Shown one piece after another: positions 9,602 through 16,138 of a stretch of 49,577 nucleotides of DNA. The stretch lies in assembly GCA_030612765.1 (NCBI GenBank), contig JAUWNG010000011.1, positions 1 through 49,577 of the forward strand, in the 5' to 3' direction. Numbering within the stretch: position 1 is the stretch's first letter; every line of letters starts with the position of its first letter. The translations under genes and the position numbers were made by a program. Under the pieces are notes generated by a model. It saw only the letters and a list, made by a program, of their open reading frames with translations, did no database searches and was not told where the DNA came from. The DNA is from Planctomycetota bacterium (GTDB taxonomy: Bacteria > Planctomycetota > Planctomycetia > Pirellulales > Thermoguttaceae).

Positions 9602-9643
9602 CCTCGCGCACACGAACAAACTTCATAACGCCGCGGCACGATT

Positions 9644-11191
9644 ATGCCTGAGAACGAGAACAAAGACCTCCCCGAAGCCGACGTGAACCCCACCGAAACC
9701 GCCATTGCGGAAGCCGAGCCGGAGACCCAACGACTTTCGCTGGAGGTGAAGGTTGACAGCCGCGGCACTTGCGAGCGCCACGTCACGGTGACGATTCCTC
9801 GCGAGGACATCGACCGGTTCTTCGACAAGGAGTTCACCGAATTGATGCCCACGGCGCACGTGCCGGGATTTCGTCAGGGCCATGCCCCGCGGAAGCTGAT
9901 CGAGTCCCGCTTCCGCAAGGACATTGCGGACAAGGTCAAAGGCGAGTTGCTGATGGACAGTCTTGCCCAGGTGAATGAGGACGAGAAGCTGTCCGCGATC
10001 AGCGAGCCTGATTTCGACTTCGAGGCGATCGAGATGCCCGAGGACGGCTCGTTCACCTTCGAGTTCGACATCGAGGTCCGGCCGGAGTTTGATCTGCCCG
10101 AGTGGAAGGGTTTGAAGATCGAAAAGCCGGTCCGCGAGTTGAGCGAGAAGGACGTGGACGATACGCTGCAAGGCATTTTAGCCCGCCGCGGCCGGTTGGT
10201 CCCGTACGACGGGGCAGCCTCGCCGGGCGACTACATCACCACGAACTTGACCTTCAAGCACGACGGCAAAGAGCTGGCCGGCGCCGAGGAAGAGGTGATC
10301 CGCATCCGGCCGGTGCTCAGTTTCCGCGACGGCAACATCAAGGGGTTCGACAAGTTGATGGACGGCATCCGCGCGGGCGAGACGCGCGAAGGCGAGGCCG
10401 AACTGAGCGACGACGCCCCCAACGTAGCGCTGCGCGGACAAAAGGTGACGGCCGTTTTCAAGGTGTTGGAGGTCAAGAAGCTTGAAGTGCCCGAGTTGAA
10501 CGCCGAATTGCTCGGGGAGTTGGGCGAGTTCCAGGACGAGGCCGAACTGCGCGACACGATTCGCGACCAACTCGGCCGGCAGTTGGAATACGAGCAGCAC
10601 CGCCGCGCCCGCGAGCAGATCACGGCCGCTTTGACCGTGGCCGCCGATTGGGAGCTTCCGCCCGCGCTGTTGCAGCGTCAGAGCCGCCGCGAGTTGCAGC
10701 GTGCCGTGATGGAATTGCAGCGGAGCGGATTCAGCGAGGACGAGATCCGCGCCCACGAGAACTCCCTGCGTCAGAACAACACGGTCTCCACCGCCCGGGC
10801 GCTGAAGGAACACTTCATCCTCGAACGCATCGCCGAAGAAGAGAAGGTTGATGTCGATGAGCAGGACTACGAGAACGAAATCCGGCTGATCGCCAACCAG
10901 AGCGACGAGTCGCCGCGGCGTGTCCGGGCACGGCTGGAAAAATCCGGCTCGATGGACGTGTTGCGAAATCAGATAGTCGAGCGGAAGGTGATCGAGCGCA
11001 TCCTTGAGCACGCCAGGTTCAACGAAGTGCCTTACTCGTTCCGCCAGACCAACGAGGAAGCGATCGACCAGACGGCCGGCGGCGGCGAGCAAGCCGACAT
11101 CCCCGAGGCGAAGTACGACGAAGGAGAAGAGGTTCCCGAGGCGAAGACCGAGGGATCGGGAGCCAGGAGCGAGGGACGAGAGAATAGATAG
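9644..11191 (+). CDS. tig: Trigger factor, ribosome-associated chaperone and peptidyl-prolyl isomerase
   Basis: A 515-residue trigger factor that binds the ribosome at protein L23 and shields nascent chains. The ribosome-binding signature is VPGFRQGHAPRKLI in the N-terminal domain. An FKBP-like PPIase region follows around residues 180-270 (GDYITTNLTF to GQKVTAVFKV), then the all-helical C-terminal chaperone region. An acidic ~25-residue extension precedes the conserved start. The last dozen residues (TEGSGARSEGRENR) are coded by GAGGGAC-like repeat DNA and are unlikely to be functional. It lies directly upstream of two clpP genes, the usual tig-clpP arrangement, although clpX is not in the window. 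No strong Shine-Dalgarno sequence is visible before the ATG. Confidence 0.96.
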   Translation: MPENENKDLPEADVNPTETAIAEAEPETQRLSLEVKVDSRGTCERHVTVTIPREDIDRFFDKEFTELMPTAHVPGFRQGHAPRKLIESRFRKDIADKVKGELLMDSLAQVNEDEKLSAISEPDFDFEAIEMPEDGSFTFEFDIEVRPEFDLPEWKGLKIEKPVRELSEKDVDDTLQGILARRGRLVPYDGAASPGDYITTNLTFKHDGKELAGAEEEVIRIRPVLSFRDGNIKGFDKLMDGIRAGETREGEAELSDDAPNVALRGQKVTAVFKVLEVKKLEVPELNAELLGELGEFQDEAELRDTIRDQLGRQLEYEQHRRAREQITAALTVAADWELPPALLQRQSRRELQRAVMELQRSGFSEDEIRAHENSLRQNNTVSTARALKEHFILERIAEEEKVDVDEQDYENEIRLIANQSDESPRRVRARLEKSGSMDVLRNQIVERKVIERILEHARFNEVPYSFRQTNEEAIDQTAGGGEQADIPEAKYDEGEEVPEAKTEGSGARSEGRENR

Positions 11192-11254
11192 TTTAGCCGC
11201 CGCGTCCACGCGGCGCGGAGTTGCACGTTCCCGGCGTGGACGCCGGGGCTAAAC
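11191..11254. repeat. TTTAGCC palindromic repeat, copy A
   Basis: The element begins GTTTAGCCGCCGCGTCCACG and ends CGTGGACGCCGGGGCTAAAC, forming imperfect inverted arms around a short centre. Related copies lie at 30927-31007 and 43469-43555. It fills the gap between tig and clpP1 and would form an RNA hairpin between the two cistrons. Confidence 0.7.
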
Positions 11255-11279
11255 CTCACCTGTCGATGAAGGATCATCC

Positions 11280-11912
11280 ATGAGCGAAATATACCGGCCG
11301 GCGGTCGTCGACCCGCTCTTGTCTTATCGCGACTACCAACGCCAGCGGCAGATGACGCTCGGCGATCTGTTGCTGGAAAATCGGGTCATTCTGCTGCAAG
11401 GCGAGATCCACGACGGCAACGCCAACGAGTTGGTGATGAAGCTGTTGTACTTGCAGAGCGAGAACCGCCGCAAGGACATCCACTTTTACATCAATTCGCC
11501 CGGCGGCAGCGTTACCGCAACGCTAGCCATTTACGACACGATGCAGGTGCTCAGTTGCCCGGTGGCTACGTACTGCGTCGGTTTGGCGGCCAGCGGGGGC
11601 GCGGTGCTGCTGGCCGGCGGCGCCAAAGGCAAACGGTTCGCCCTGCCGCACGCCAAGGTGATGATCCACCAGCCCTACGGCCAGGTGGGTGGACAGATTT
11701 CCGACATCGAAATCCAGGCCGAGGAAATCCTCCAAACCCGCGAAACGCTCAACGCGATCATCGCCGACCACACCGGCCAGCCGATCGAGCAAATTGCAAA
11801 GGACACCGACCGAGATTTTTACATGACCGCCAAACAGGCCAAGCAATACGGCATCGTCGACGACATCCTCACCAAGCATAAAGCGGAAGTGGAGGAAGAT
11901 GAAGACAAATGA
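11280..11912 (+). CDS. clpP: ATP-dependent Clp protease proteolytic subunit, paralogue 1
   Basis: A 210-residue ClpP-family serine peptidase, which forms tetradecameric chambers fed by ClpX or ClpA-type ATPases. The triad is present: S105 in GLAASGGA, H130 in MIHQPYG and D179 in TDRDFYM. INSPGGSV precedes it. The serine context (AASGGA) differs from the AASMGA of the next gene and of classical ClpP, and the N-terminus lacks the MxLIPxVIE processing motif, so this is the divergent paralogue. It ends in an acidic tail (EVEEDEDK), and its TGA belongs to the first ATGACGA heptamer of the following repeat. It is followed 185 bases later by the second clpP, and the two may form a mixed ClpP1P2 complex. 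Confidence 0.93.
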   Translation: MSEIYRPAVVDPLLSYRDYQRQRQMTLGDLLLENRVILLQGEIHDGNANELVMKLLYLQSENRRKDIHFYINSPGGSVTATLAIYDTMQVLSCPVATYCVGLAASGGAVLLAGGAKGKRFALPHAKVMIHQPYGQVGGQISDIEIQAEEILQTRETLNAIIADHTGQPIEQIAKDTDRDFYMTAKQAKQYGIVDDILTKHKAEVEEDEDK

Positions 11913-12085
11913 CGAATGACGAAATCCAAATGTCGAATGAATGACGAAAACCAAATGACGAATGACGAAACGCACATAACATTCGACATTTAGACTCCGA
12001 CATTTGGGTTTTGATATTCAACGTTTGGATTTTGGCATTCGACATTCCTTCGACATTTGAATTTCGACATTCGACATTCCCAAAC
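11903..12085. repeat. Degenerate heptamer arrays (ATGACGA and CGACATT types)
   Basis: The clpP1-clpP2 gap consists of two arrays with a 7-bp period. The first is ATGACGA/ATGAATG (about 11907-11972), and the second, opposite in sense, is CGACATT/TGGATTT (about 11983-12083). The second resembles the reverse complement of the first (AATGTCG against CGACATT), so the whole could fold back on itself. No gene is encoded. Confidence 0.75.
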
Positions 12086-12097
12086 GACCGGTATACC

Positions 12098-12709
12098 ATG
12101 CCCTTAATACCCTACGTCATCGAAAAGAGCGGCCGCGAAGAGCGGGCGATGGACATCTACAGCCGCCTGCTGAAGGACCGCATCGTCTTCCTCGGCTCGC
12201 AGATAAACGACGAGGTGGCCAACGCGGTAGTCGCGCAAATGCTCTTTCTCCAGTCGGAAGACTCCAAGACCGACATCCATTTTTACATCAACTCGCCCGG
12301 CGGGAGCATCGCCGCCGGGCTGGCCATCTACGACACGATGCAGTTCGTCGATTGTCCCGTGGCGACGTACTGCATCGGTCAGGCCGCCTCGATGGGGGCC
12401 GTGCTGTTGGCCGCCGGCGCCGCCGGCAAGCGCAAGGCCCTGCCCAACTCGCGGATCATGATCCATCAGCCCCTGGCCGGCGCCGAAGGCACGGCCGAGG
12501 ATATCCTCATCCACGCCAAGGAGTTCATCAAGGTCAAGGAGCGGCTCAATCGCATACTCATCAAGCACACCGGCCATCCGCTGGAAAAGATCGAACAAGA
12601 CACCGACCGCGACCGCTTTATGTCGGCCGAGGAAGCCCTGGAATACGGACTGATAGATCACGTAATCGAACACGCGGGGCAGATTAAAAAAGTAGTGGAT
12701 AGTGGATAG
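12098..12709 (+). CDS. clpP: ATP-dependent Clp protease proteolytic subunit, paralogue 2
   Basis: A 203-residue classical ClpP. The N-terminus [19 protein letters not shown] is the conserved propeptide/axial-loop segment, which fixes the start at ATG 12098 although the frame is open further upstream through repeat DNA. The catalytic residues fall at Ser98 (GQAASMGA), His123 (MIHQPLAG) and Asp172 (TDRDRFMS). The last residues (VVDSG) and the TAG stop are coded by the GTAGTGG heptamer array that follows. With the upstream paralogue it forms the tandem clpP pair seen in several phyla. Confidence 0.96.
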   Translation: MPLIPYVIEKSGREERAMDIYSRLLKDRIVFLGSQINDEVANAVVAQMLFLQSEDSKTDIHFYINSPGGSIAAGLAIYDTMQFVDCPVATYCIGQAASMGAVLLAAGAAGKRKALPNSRIMIHQPLAGAEGTAEDILIHAKEFIKVKERLNRILIKHTGHPLEKIEQDTDRDRFMSAEEALEYGLIDHVIEHAGQIKKVVDSG

Positions 12710-12766
12710 TGGATAGTCGGTAGTGGGTAGTGGATAGTGGGTAGTGGGTAGTGCGTGAGGGGTGAG
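12690..12766 (+). repeat. GTAGTGG heptamer array
   Basis: About ten degenerate copies of a 7-bp unit (GTAGTGG, ATAGTGG, GTAGTCG) begin inside the last codons of clpP2 and run on to the next intergenic sequence. On the plus strand every unit contains TAG, and the 7-bp period places it in all three frames. Related arrays lie at 18340-18371, 28283-28312, 44874-44908 and 48814-48885. Confidence 0.8.
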
Positions 12767-12885
12767 CGGTTCACCGCCCACTGGAACCGTCGGGAATATC
12801 ATTTCTATTGCGTCGTTGCTTTTCCGAGAGTAAACAACTACCGCGCCGCGGGGGGAGGCGCCCTGTCGCTACGCGCGAGGTCTTT

Positions 12886-13899
12886 ATGAAAACGTGGCAT
12901 TTCGCCGTCGTGGGTTTGCTCTTGCCGGCAATCGCCGGATGTCGGAGCGATCCGAACGTCGCCATCCTGGAGCGTGAACTGCGCCGCAAGGAAGACGAAA
13001 TCTACCGTCTGCAGTGGGCGATCGAAGACTTAGAGGATACCAGCTCTTGCAGCGATAATTGGCGGCCGAGATCGTCGGAGCCGGAGGCCGCACCGCCGAG
13101 CGGAGCGACTCCGCCGGCGATTGAGTTGCCCTCGCGCCCGTCGAAGGGAGTGCCCGACTCGTTGGTGCCTCCCGGGGTGCCCGACGTGCCCGAACACTTG
13201 CGCGGACCGTCCGGTCCAGCGTTGGAGAAGGACGCCGAGGCGCCTTCCGCGCGGACGGACAACGTCGGCGTTTCGGCCGTTGTTCCGCTATTGGGCGCGC
13301 CGATCAGGCCGTCGGGCGACAGCCGACAGGCGACTACAATCGCCTTGAATCGCACGATGACCGGCGGGATCAGCGGCGGCGGCGCCGACGGCGACCAAGG
13401 GTTGATGGCGGTCGTCGAGCCGCGCGACTCCGCGGGCCGCCCGCTCGATGCCCCGGCGGAGATCAGCGTGGTGGTGCTCGATCCGGCCATTACCGACGCC
13501 GAGGGGAAAGCGATCTGCGTTGCCCGGTGGGAATACACGACGGCCGAAACCGCCGAGTTGTTCCGTCGCGCCGGCTCTTCTCTGGCGATCCATCTGATGA
13601 TGGCCTGGCCCGACGAACGTCCGAAGCACAACAAGCTGCGTCTTTTCACGCGATATGTAACGGCGGACGGTCGGGAGTTGCAGGACGATATGCCGATCGA
13701 GATTGCGTTGTCGGGCGACCGTTCGAGCCGCTGGACGCCCGCCGAACTGGATCGAACCGAGCAGCAAATTCCGGCGATCGAGGCCCGGCGCGTCGAGCCG
13801 CCGCCGGTCGGTATCCCTCGGCCCGCGCTGCGGATGGCCGCCCGCGACCGCAAGCCGAAGATGAAACGTCCGGTCTGGTCGCCCGAACGGCCGAAGTAA
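12886..13899 (+). CDS. Hypothetical lipoprotein with N-terminal coiled coil
   Basis: A 337-residue protein with a type II signal peptide. MKTWHFAVVGLLLPAIAGC places the lipidated Cys at residue 19, so the mature protein should be membrane-anchored. A short charged heptad region (AILERELRRKEDEIYRLQWAIEDLE) suggests a coiled coil. A Pro/Ser-rich linker (about 50-130) and a C-terminal domain follow, with beta-like segments (ISVVVLDPAI, SLAIHLMMAWPDERP, LRLFTRYVTADGRELQDD). I do not recognise a named family. The ATG at 12886 is chosen because it gives the signal peptide; the open frame upstream is repeat-derived. Confidence 0.8.
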   Translation: MKTWHFAVVGLLLPAIAGCRSDPNVAILERELRRKEDEIYRLQWAIEDLEDTSSCSDNWRPRSSEPEAAPPSGATPPAIELPSRPSKGVPDSLVPPGVPDVPEHLRGPSGPALEKDAEAPSARTDNVGVSAVVPLLGAPIRPSGDSRQATTIALNRTMTGGISGGGADGDQGLMAVVEPRDSAGRPLDAPAEISVVVLDPAITDAEGKAICVARWEYTTAETAELFRRAGSSLAIHLMMAWPDERPKHNKLRLFTRYVTADGRELQDDMPIEIALSGDRSSRWTPAELDRTEQQIPAIEARRVEPPPVGIPRPALRMAARDRKPKMKRPVWSPERPK

Positions 13900-14028
13900 G
13901 TTGCTCCACGGGAAATCATTAGTCATCATTGTGTAGCGGGCGGGCGGTGTACGAAAAACTGCCATAGGGCGACGGCCGGATTCTTGTTACAATCGCCGTT
14001 CAAACGGATTTTTCCCAGGAGTGCCGCG

Positions 14029-14964
14029 ATGTACCCACGCATTGTCGCAATCGTGCTGCTCGGTTTCGCTCTAATATCGGCGGCGGCGTTTGCGCAAACG
14101 CATCCTCAGCGCGGTCCGGACCAGCCGGTTCGTCCGCGGTTGCCGACCCTCGAGCGTCGAGCGCCGCGTCCACCCGCGGCGCAACGCCCCGCGCCGCCTC
14201 GGCCCCCTTTCACGCTGACGCCCCAGCAAGAGGCCCAAGTGGACCGGGTGTTGAACTTGTGGGAGCAGCGCAACCGGAAGATCAAGACCTTCGACTGCCG
14301 CTTCAAGCGCTGGATTTACGACGCTGTGTTTCAGACGCCGCAGCCGAACCAACCGCTCCAGCCCAAGTACATCGAGTCGGGCGTAATCAAGTTTGCCACG
14401 CCCGACCGGGGTCTGTTCCGCTTGGAAACGACCGAGAAAGACGGCCGCGAAGTTCCCATCGAAGACCATCGGGCGGAGCATTGGATCTGCGACGGCAAGT
14501 CGATCTTTGAATACGATCCGCTCAAAAAACAGGTGATCGAGCACAAGCTGCCGCCCGAGCTTCAGGGCAAGGCGATAGCCAACAGTCCGCTGCCGTTCAT
14601 GTTCGGCTCCGAGGCCAAGGATCTCAAACAACGGTACTTCATCCGCATCATCACGCCGCGCGACGCCAAGAACCAGATTTGGCTCGAGGCCTATCCGCGC
14701 TTCCAGCAGGACGCCGCCAACTTCCACCACGCGCAATTCATCATCACCATGCCGGGAATGTCGCCGTTTGCTCTGCGGCTCGTAGAACCCAACGGAAAGG
14801 ACTACCGGGCATACCAGTTCGACAACATCGTGGTGAACGATCCCTTGAAATTTTTCAAGGGCAATCCGTTCCGGCCGTACAGGCCGCAGGGTTGGCAACT
14901 GATCCCCGACGAGTCGCCGTCCGCCCAGGCCCACCGCCGGCCATCGACCGACGGGCGACGGTAA
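14029..14964 (+). CDS. Secreted TIGR03009-type planctomycete protein, paralogue 1
   Basis: A 311-residue exported protein with a Sec signal (MYPRIVAIVLLGFALISAAAFAQ), then a Pro/Arg-rich linker and a conserved domain from about residue 60. That domain carries FTLTPQQEAQVDRVLNLWE, KTFDCRFKRWIYD, EHWICDGKSIFEYDPLKKQV and RYFIRIITPRDAKNQIWLEA. The pattern is what I recall as the planctomycete-specific TIGR03009 family, of unknown function; the fold resembles LolA-like outer-membrane lipoprotein-sorting proteins, which is inference. A good ribosome site (CCAGGAG) precedes ATG 14029. A paralogue follows 47 bases downstream, and the last 24 codons (14890-14962) recur as DNA after that paralogue. 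Confidence 0.85.
   Translation: MYPRIVAIVLLGFALISAAAFAQTHPQRGPDQPVRPRLPTLERRAPRPPAAQRPAPPRPPFTLTPQQEAQVDRVLNLWEQRNRKIKTFDCRFKRWIYDAVFQTPQPNQPLQPKYIESGVIKFATPDRGLFRLETTEKDGREVPIEDHRAEHWICDGKSIFEYDPLKKQVIEHKLPPELQGKAIANSPLPFMFGSEAKDLKQRYFIRIITPRDAKNQIWLEAYPRFQQDAANFHHAQFIITMPGMSPFALRLVEPNGKDYRAYQFDNIVVNDPLKFFKGNPFRPYRPQGWQLIPDESPSAQAHRRPSTDGRR
14890..14962 (+). repeat. 73-bp direct repeat, copy 1 (coding)
   Basis: This 3' end of the first paralogue (from GGTTGGCAACTGATCCCCGA to GGGCGACGGT) is repeated almost identically at 15821-15893, about 930 bases away. The two differ at one base (CCGTCCGCCC against CCGTCGGCCC). Here it is translated as WQLIPDESPSAQAHRRPS followed by TDGRR. Confidence 0.85.
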
Positions 14965-15011
14965 GGGAAGGGGATCGTCGTCTTGAATCGGTCGAGAAGG
15001 ACGAGTCCGTT

Positions 15012-15833
15012 ATGAAACTCGGCAACCGGCTTGCCTGGATCGTGCTGTTGCTGCCGACCGCTTCCGTCTGGTCGCAACCGCCGAAATCGGAATCGTCCCC
15101 GCCGTTCGAGTTGACTCCCGAGGAAGAAAAGAGCGTTGACCGAGCGCTCCAGCGGTGGGAGCAGTGGAACTCGCAAGTAAAAACGTTCCATTGCCGATTT
15201 AAGCGGTGGACATACGATGGGGTGTTTGGTTCGCCCGGCCAACCCAAGTATATCGACCACGGCACGATCGAATACGCCGCGCCTCACCAGATGATGATCC
15301 GCGTGGAGTCGACCGAGAAAGACGGCAAGGAAACGCCGATCGACAACCAGCGCGCGGATCATTGGATTTTCGACGGCAAGTCGATTTTTGAATATATCTC
15401 CTTTAAGAAGCAGGTGATCGAGCACAAGCTGCCGCCGGATATTCAGATAAACCGCTTGGTGGATGGACCACTTTCTTTTGGTTTTGCTACATCGATATTC
15501 CATAAGTTGTTTAGTAATAAGCCGCCCTCGCCGTTCCCCTTCGGCGCCAAGGCCGAAGAACTGAAACAACGGTACTTCATCCGCATCATCACGCCCCACG
15601 ACGCCAAGGACCAGATTTGGCTCGAGGCATATCCTCGCGGGAGCATTGTGGATTGCAGTATGAAACAATTGATTTTCTCCGCGCGGGACATGTCGCCGTT
15701 TGCTTTGAGGATCATTGATCCCAATGGGAAGGACTACACGGTATACCAGTTTTTCGACATCATGGTAAACGGTCCGCCTTCGTCAACCGACGAAGATCCT
15801 TTCCGTCCGGCTGTTCCCCCGGTTGGCAACTGA
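15012..15833 (+). CDS. Secreted TIGR03009-type planctomycete protein, paralogue 2 (C-terminus frameshifted)
   Basis: A 273-residue exported paralogue of the preceding gene. It has signal peptide MKLGNRLAWIVLLLPTASVWSQ, then FELTPEEEKSVDRALQRWEQW, HCRFKRWTYDGVFG, DHWIFDGKSIFEY and RYFIRIITPHDAKDQIWLEA. Relative to paralogue 1 it lacks the Pro/Arg linker and carries about 20 extra residues before the FGAKAEELKQRY segment. One base is missing just before the shared 3' tail, so translation stops at TGA (PPVGN) while the DNA for the longer C-terminus (15821-15893) persists downstream. The tandem position implies local duplication and divergence. Confidence 0.85.
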   Translation: MKLGNRLAWIVLLLPTASVWSQPPKSESSPPFELTPEEEKSVDRALQRWEQWNSQVKTFHCRFKRWTYDGVFGSPGQPKYIDHGTIEYAAPHQMMIRVESTEKDGKETPIDNQRADHWIFDGKSIFEYISFKKQVIEHKLPPDIQINRLVDGPLSFGFATSIFHKLFSNKPPSPFPFGAKAEELKQRYFIRIITPHDAKDQIWLEAYPRGSIVDCSMKQLIFSARDMSPFALRIIDPNGKDYTVYQFFDIMVNGPPSSTDEDPFRPAVPPVGN

Positions 15834-15893
15834 TCCCCGACGAGTCGCCGTCGGCCCAGGCCCACCGCCGGCCATCGACCGACGGGCGACGGT
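15821..15893 (+). repeat. 73-bp direct repeat, copy 2 (non-coding after frameshift)
   Basis: This is a near-identical copy of 14890-14962, but here it is read in another frame because of a one-base deletion between 15800 and 15822. Its first codons close paralogue 2, and the rest is untranslated. The near-identity at the ends contrasts with strong divergence of the gene bodies, which suggests recent gene conversion or repeat-mediated exchange. Confidence 0.8.
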
Positions 15894-15918
15894 GAGGCGT
15901 TCCGCCAACAAGATTGGC

Positions 15919-16000
15919 GAAACGCCCCGCGACTGCGGTCGCGGGGATTAGATGGTACGCACTCCACTCTCCCCCCGCGAGCGCAGTCGCGGGGCGTTTT
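15919..16000. terminator. Long GC-rich inverted repeat, possible bidirectional terminator
   Basis: AACGCCCCGCGACTGCGGTC (from 15921) is mirrored by an arm at 15973-16000 ending GCAGTCGCGGGGCGTTTT, with a ~26-base loop. Each arm also contains a short hairpin (CCGCGACTGCGGTCGCGG). The right arm ends in TTTT, so an intrinsic terminator for the TIGR03009 pair is plausible. The same arm sequence recurs at 18377-18400, so it is also a dispersed repeat. Confidence 0.55.
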
Positions 16001-16032
16001 GATAATGTTCGGATCGCCAGTGTGACATTGTT

Positions 16033-16062
16033 GTTTAGCCGGCAAACTTGTTCGCCGCGTTC
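16033..16062 (+). repeat. GTTTAGCCGGC repeat, copy 1
   Basis: GTTTAGCCGGCAAACTTG followed by TTCGCCGCGTTC recurs with few changes at 35862-35889 (GTTTAGCCGGCGTACTTG, then CACGCCGCGTCC). It resembles the left arm of the longer TTTAGCC palindromes and lies upstream of the NfeD-like gene. Confidence 0.55.
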
Positions 16063-16138
16063 TCGGTACGAAATTCGCTCCCCCGAATTGACGACGCGGC
16101 CGGGAACCATATAATCAGATAGCGGAGGTTCCCTCGCC

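Noticed and set aside
10178-11209. 343-codon minus-strand open frame opposite trigger factor
   Set aside because: It is a shadow of tig, with Leu/Val/Gly-rich composition typical of antisense frames in GC-rich genes.
12690-12766. Possible CRISPR array
   Set aside because: Units are 7 bp with no spacers, and no cas genes are nearby.
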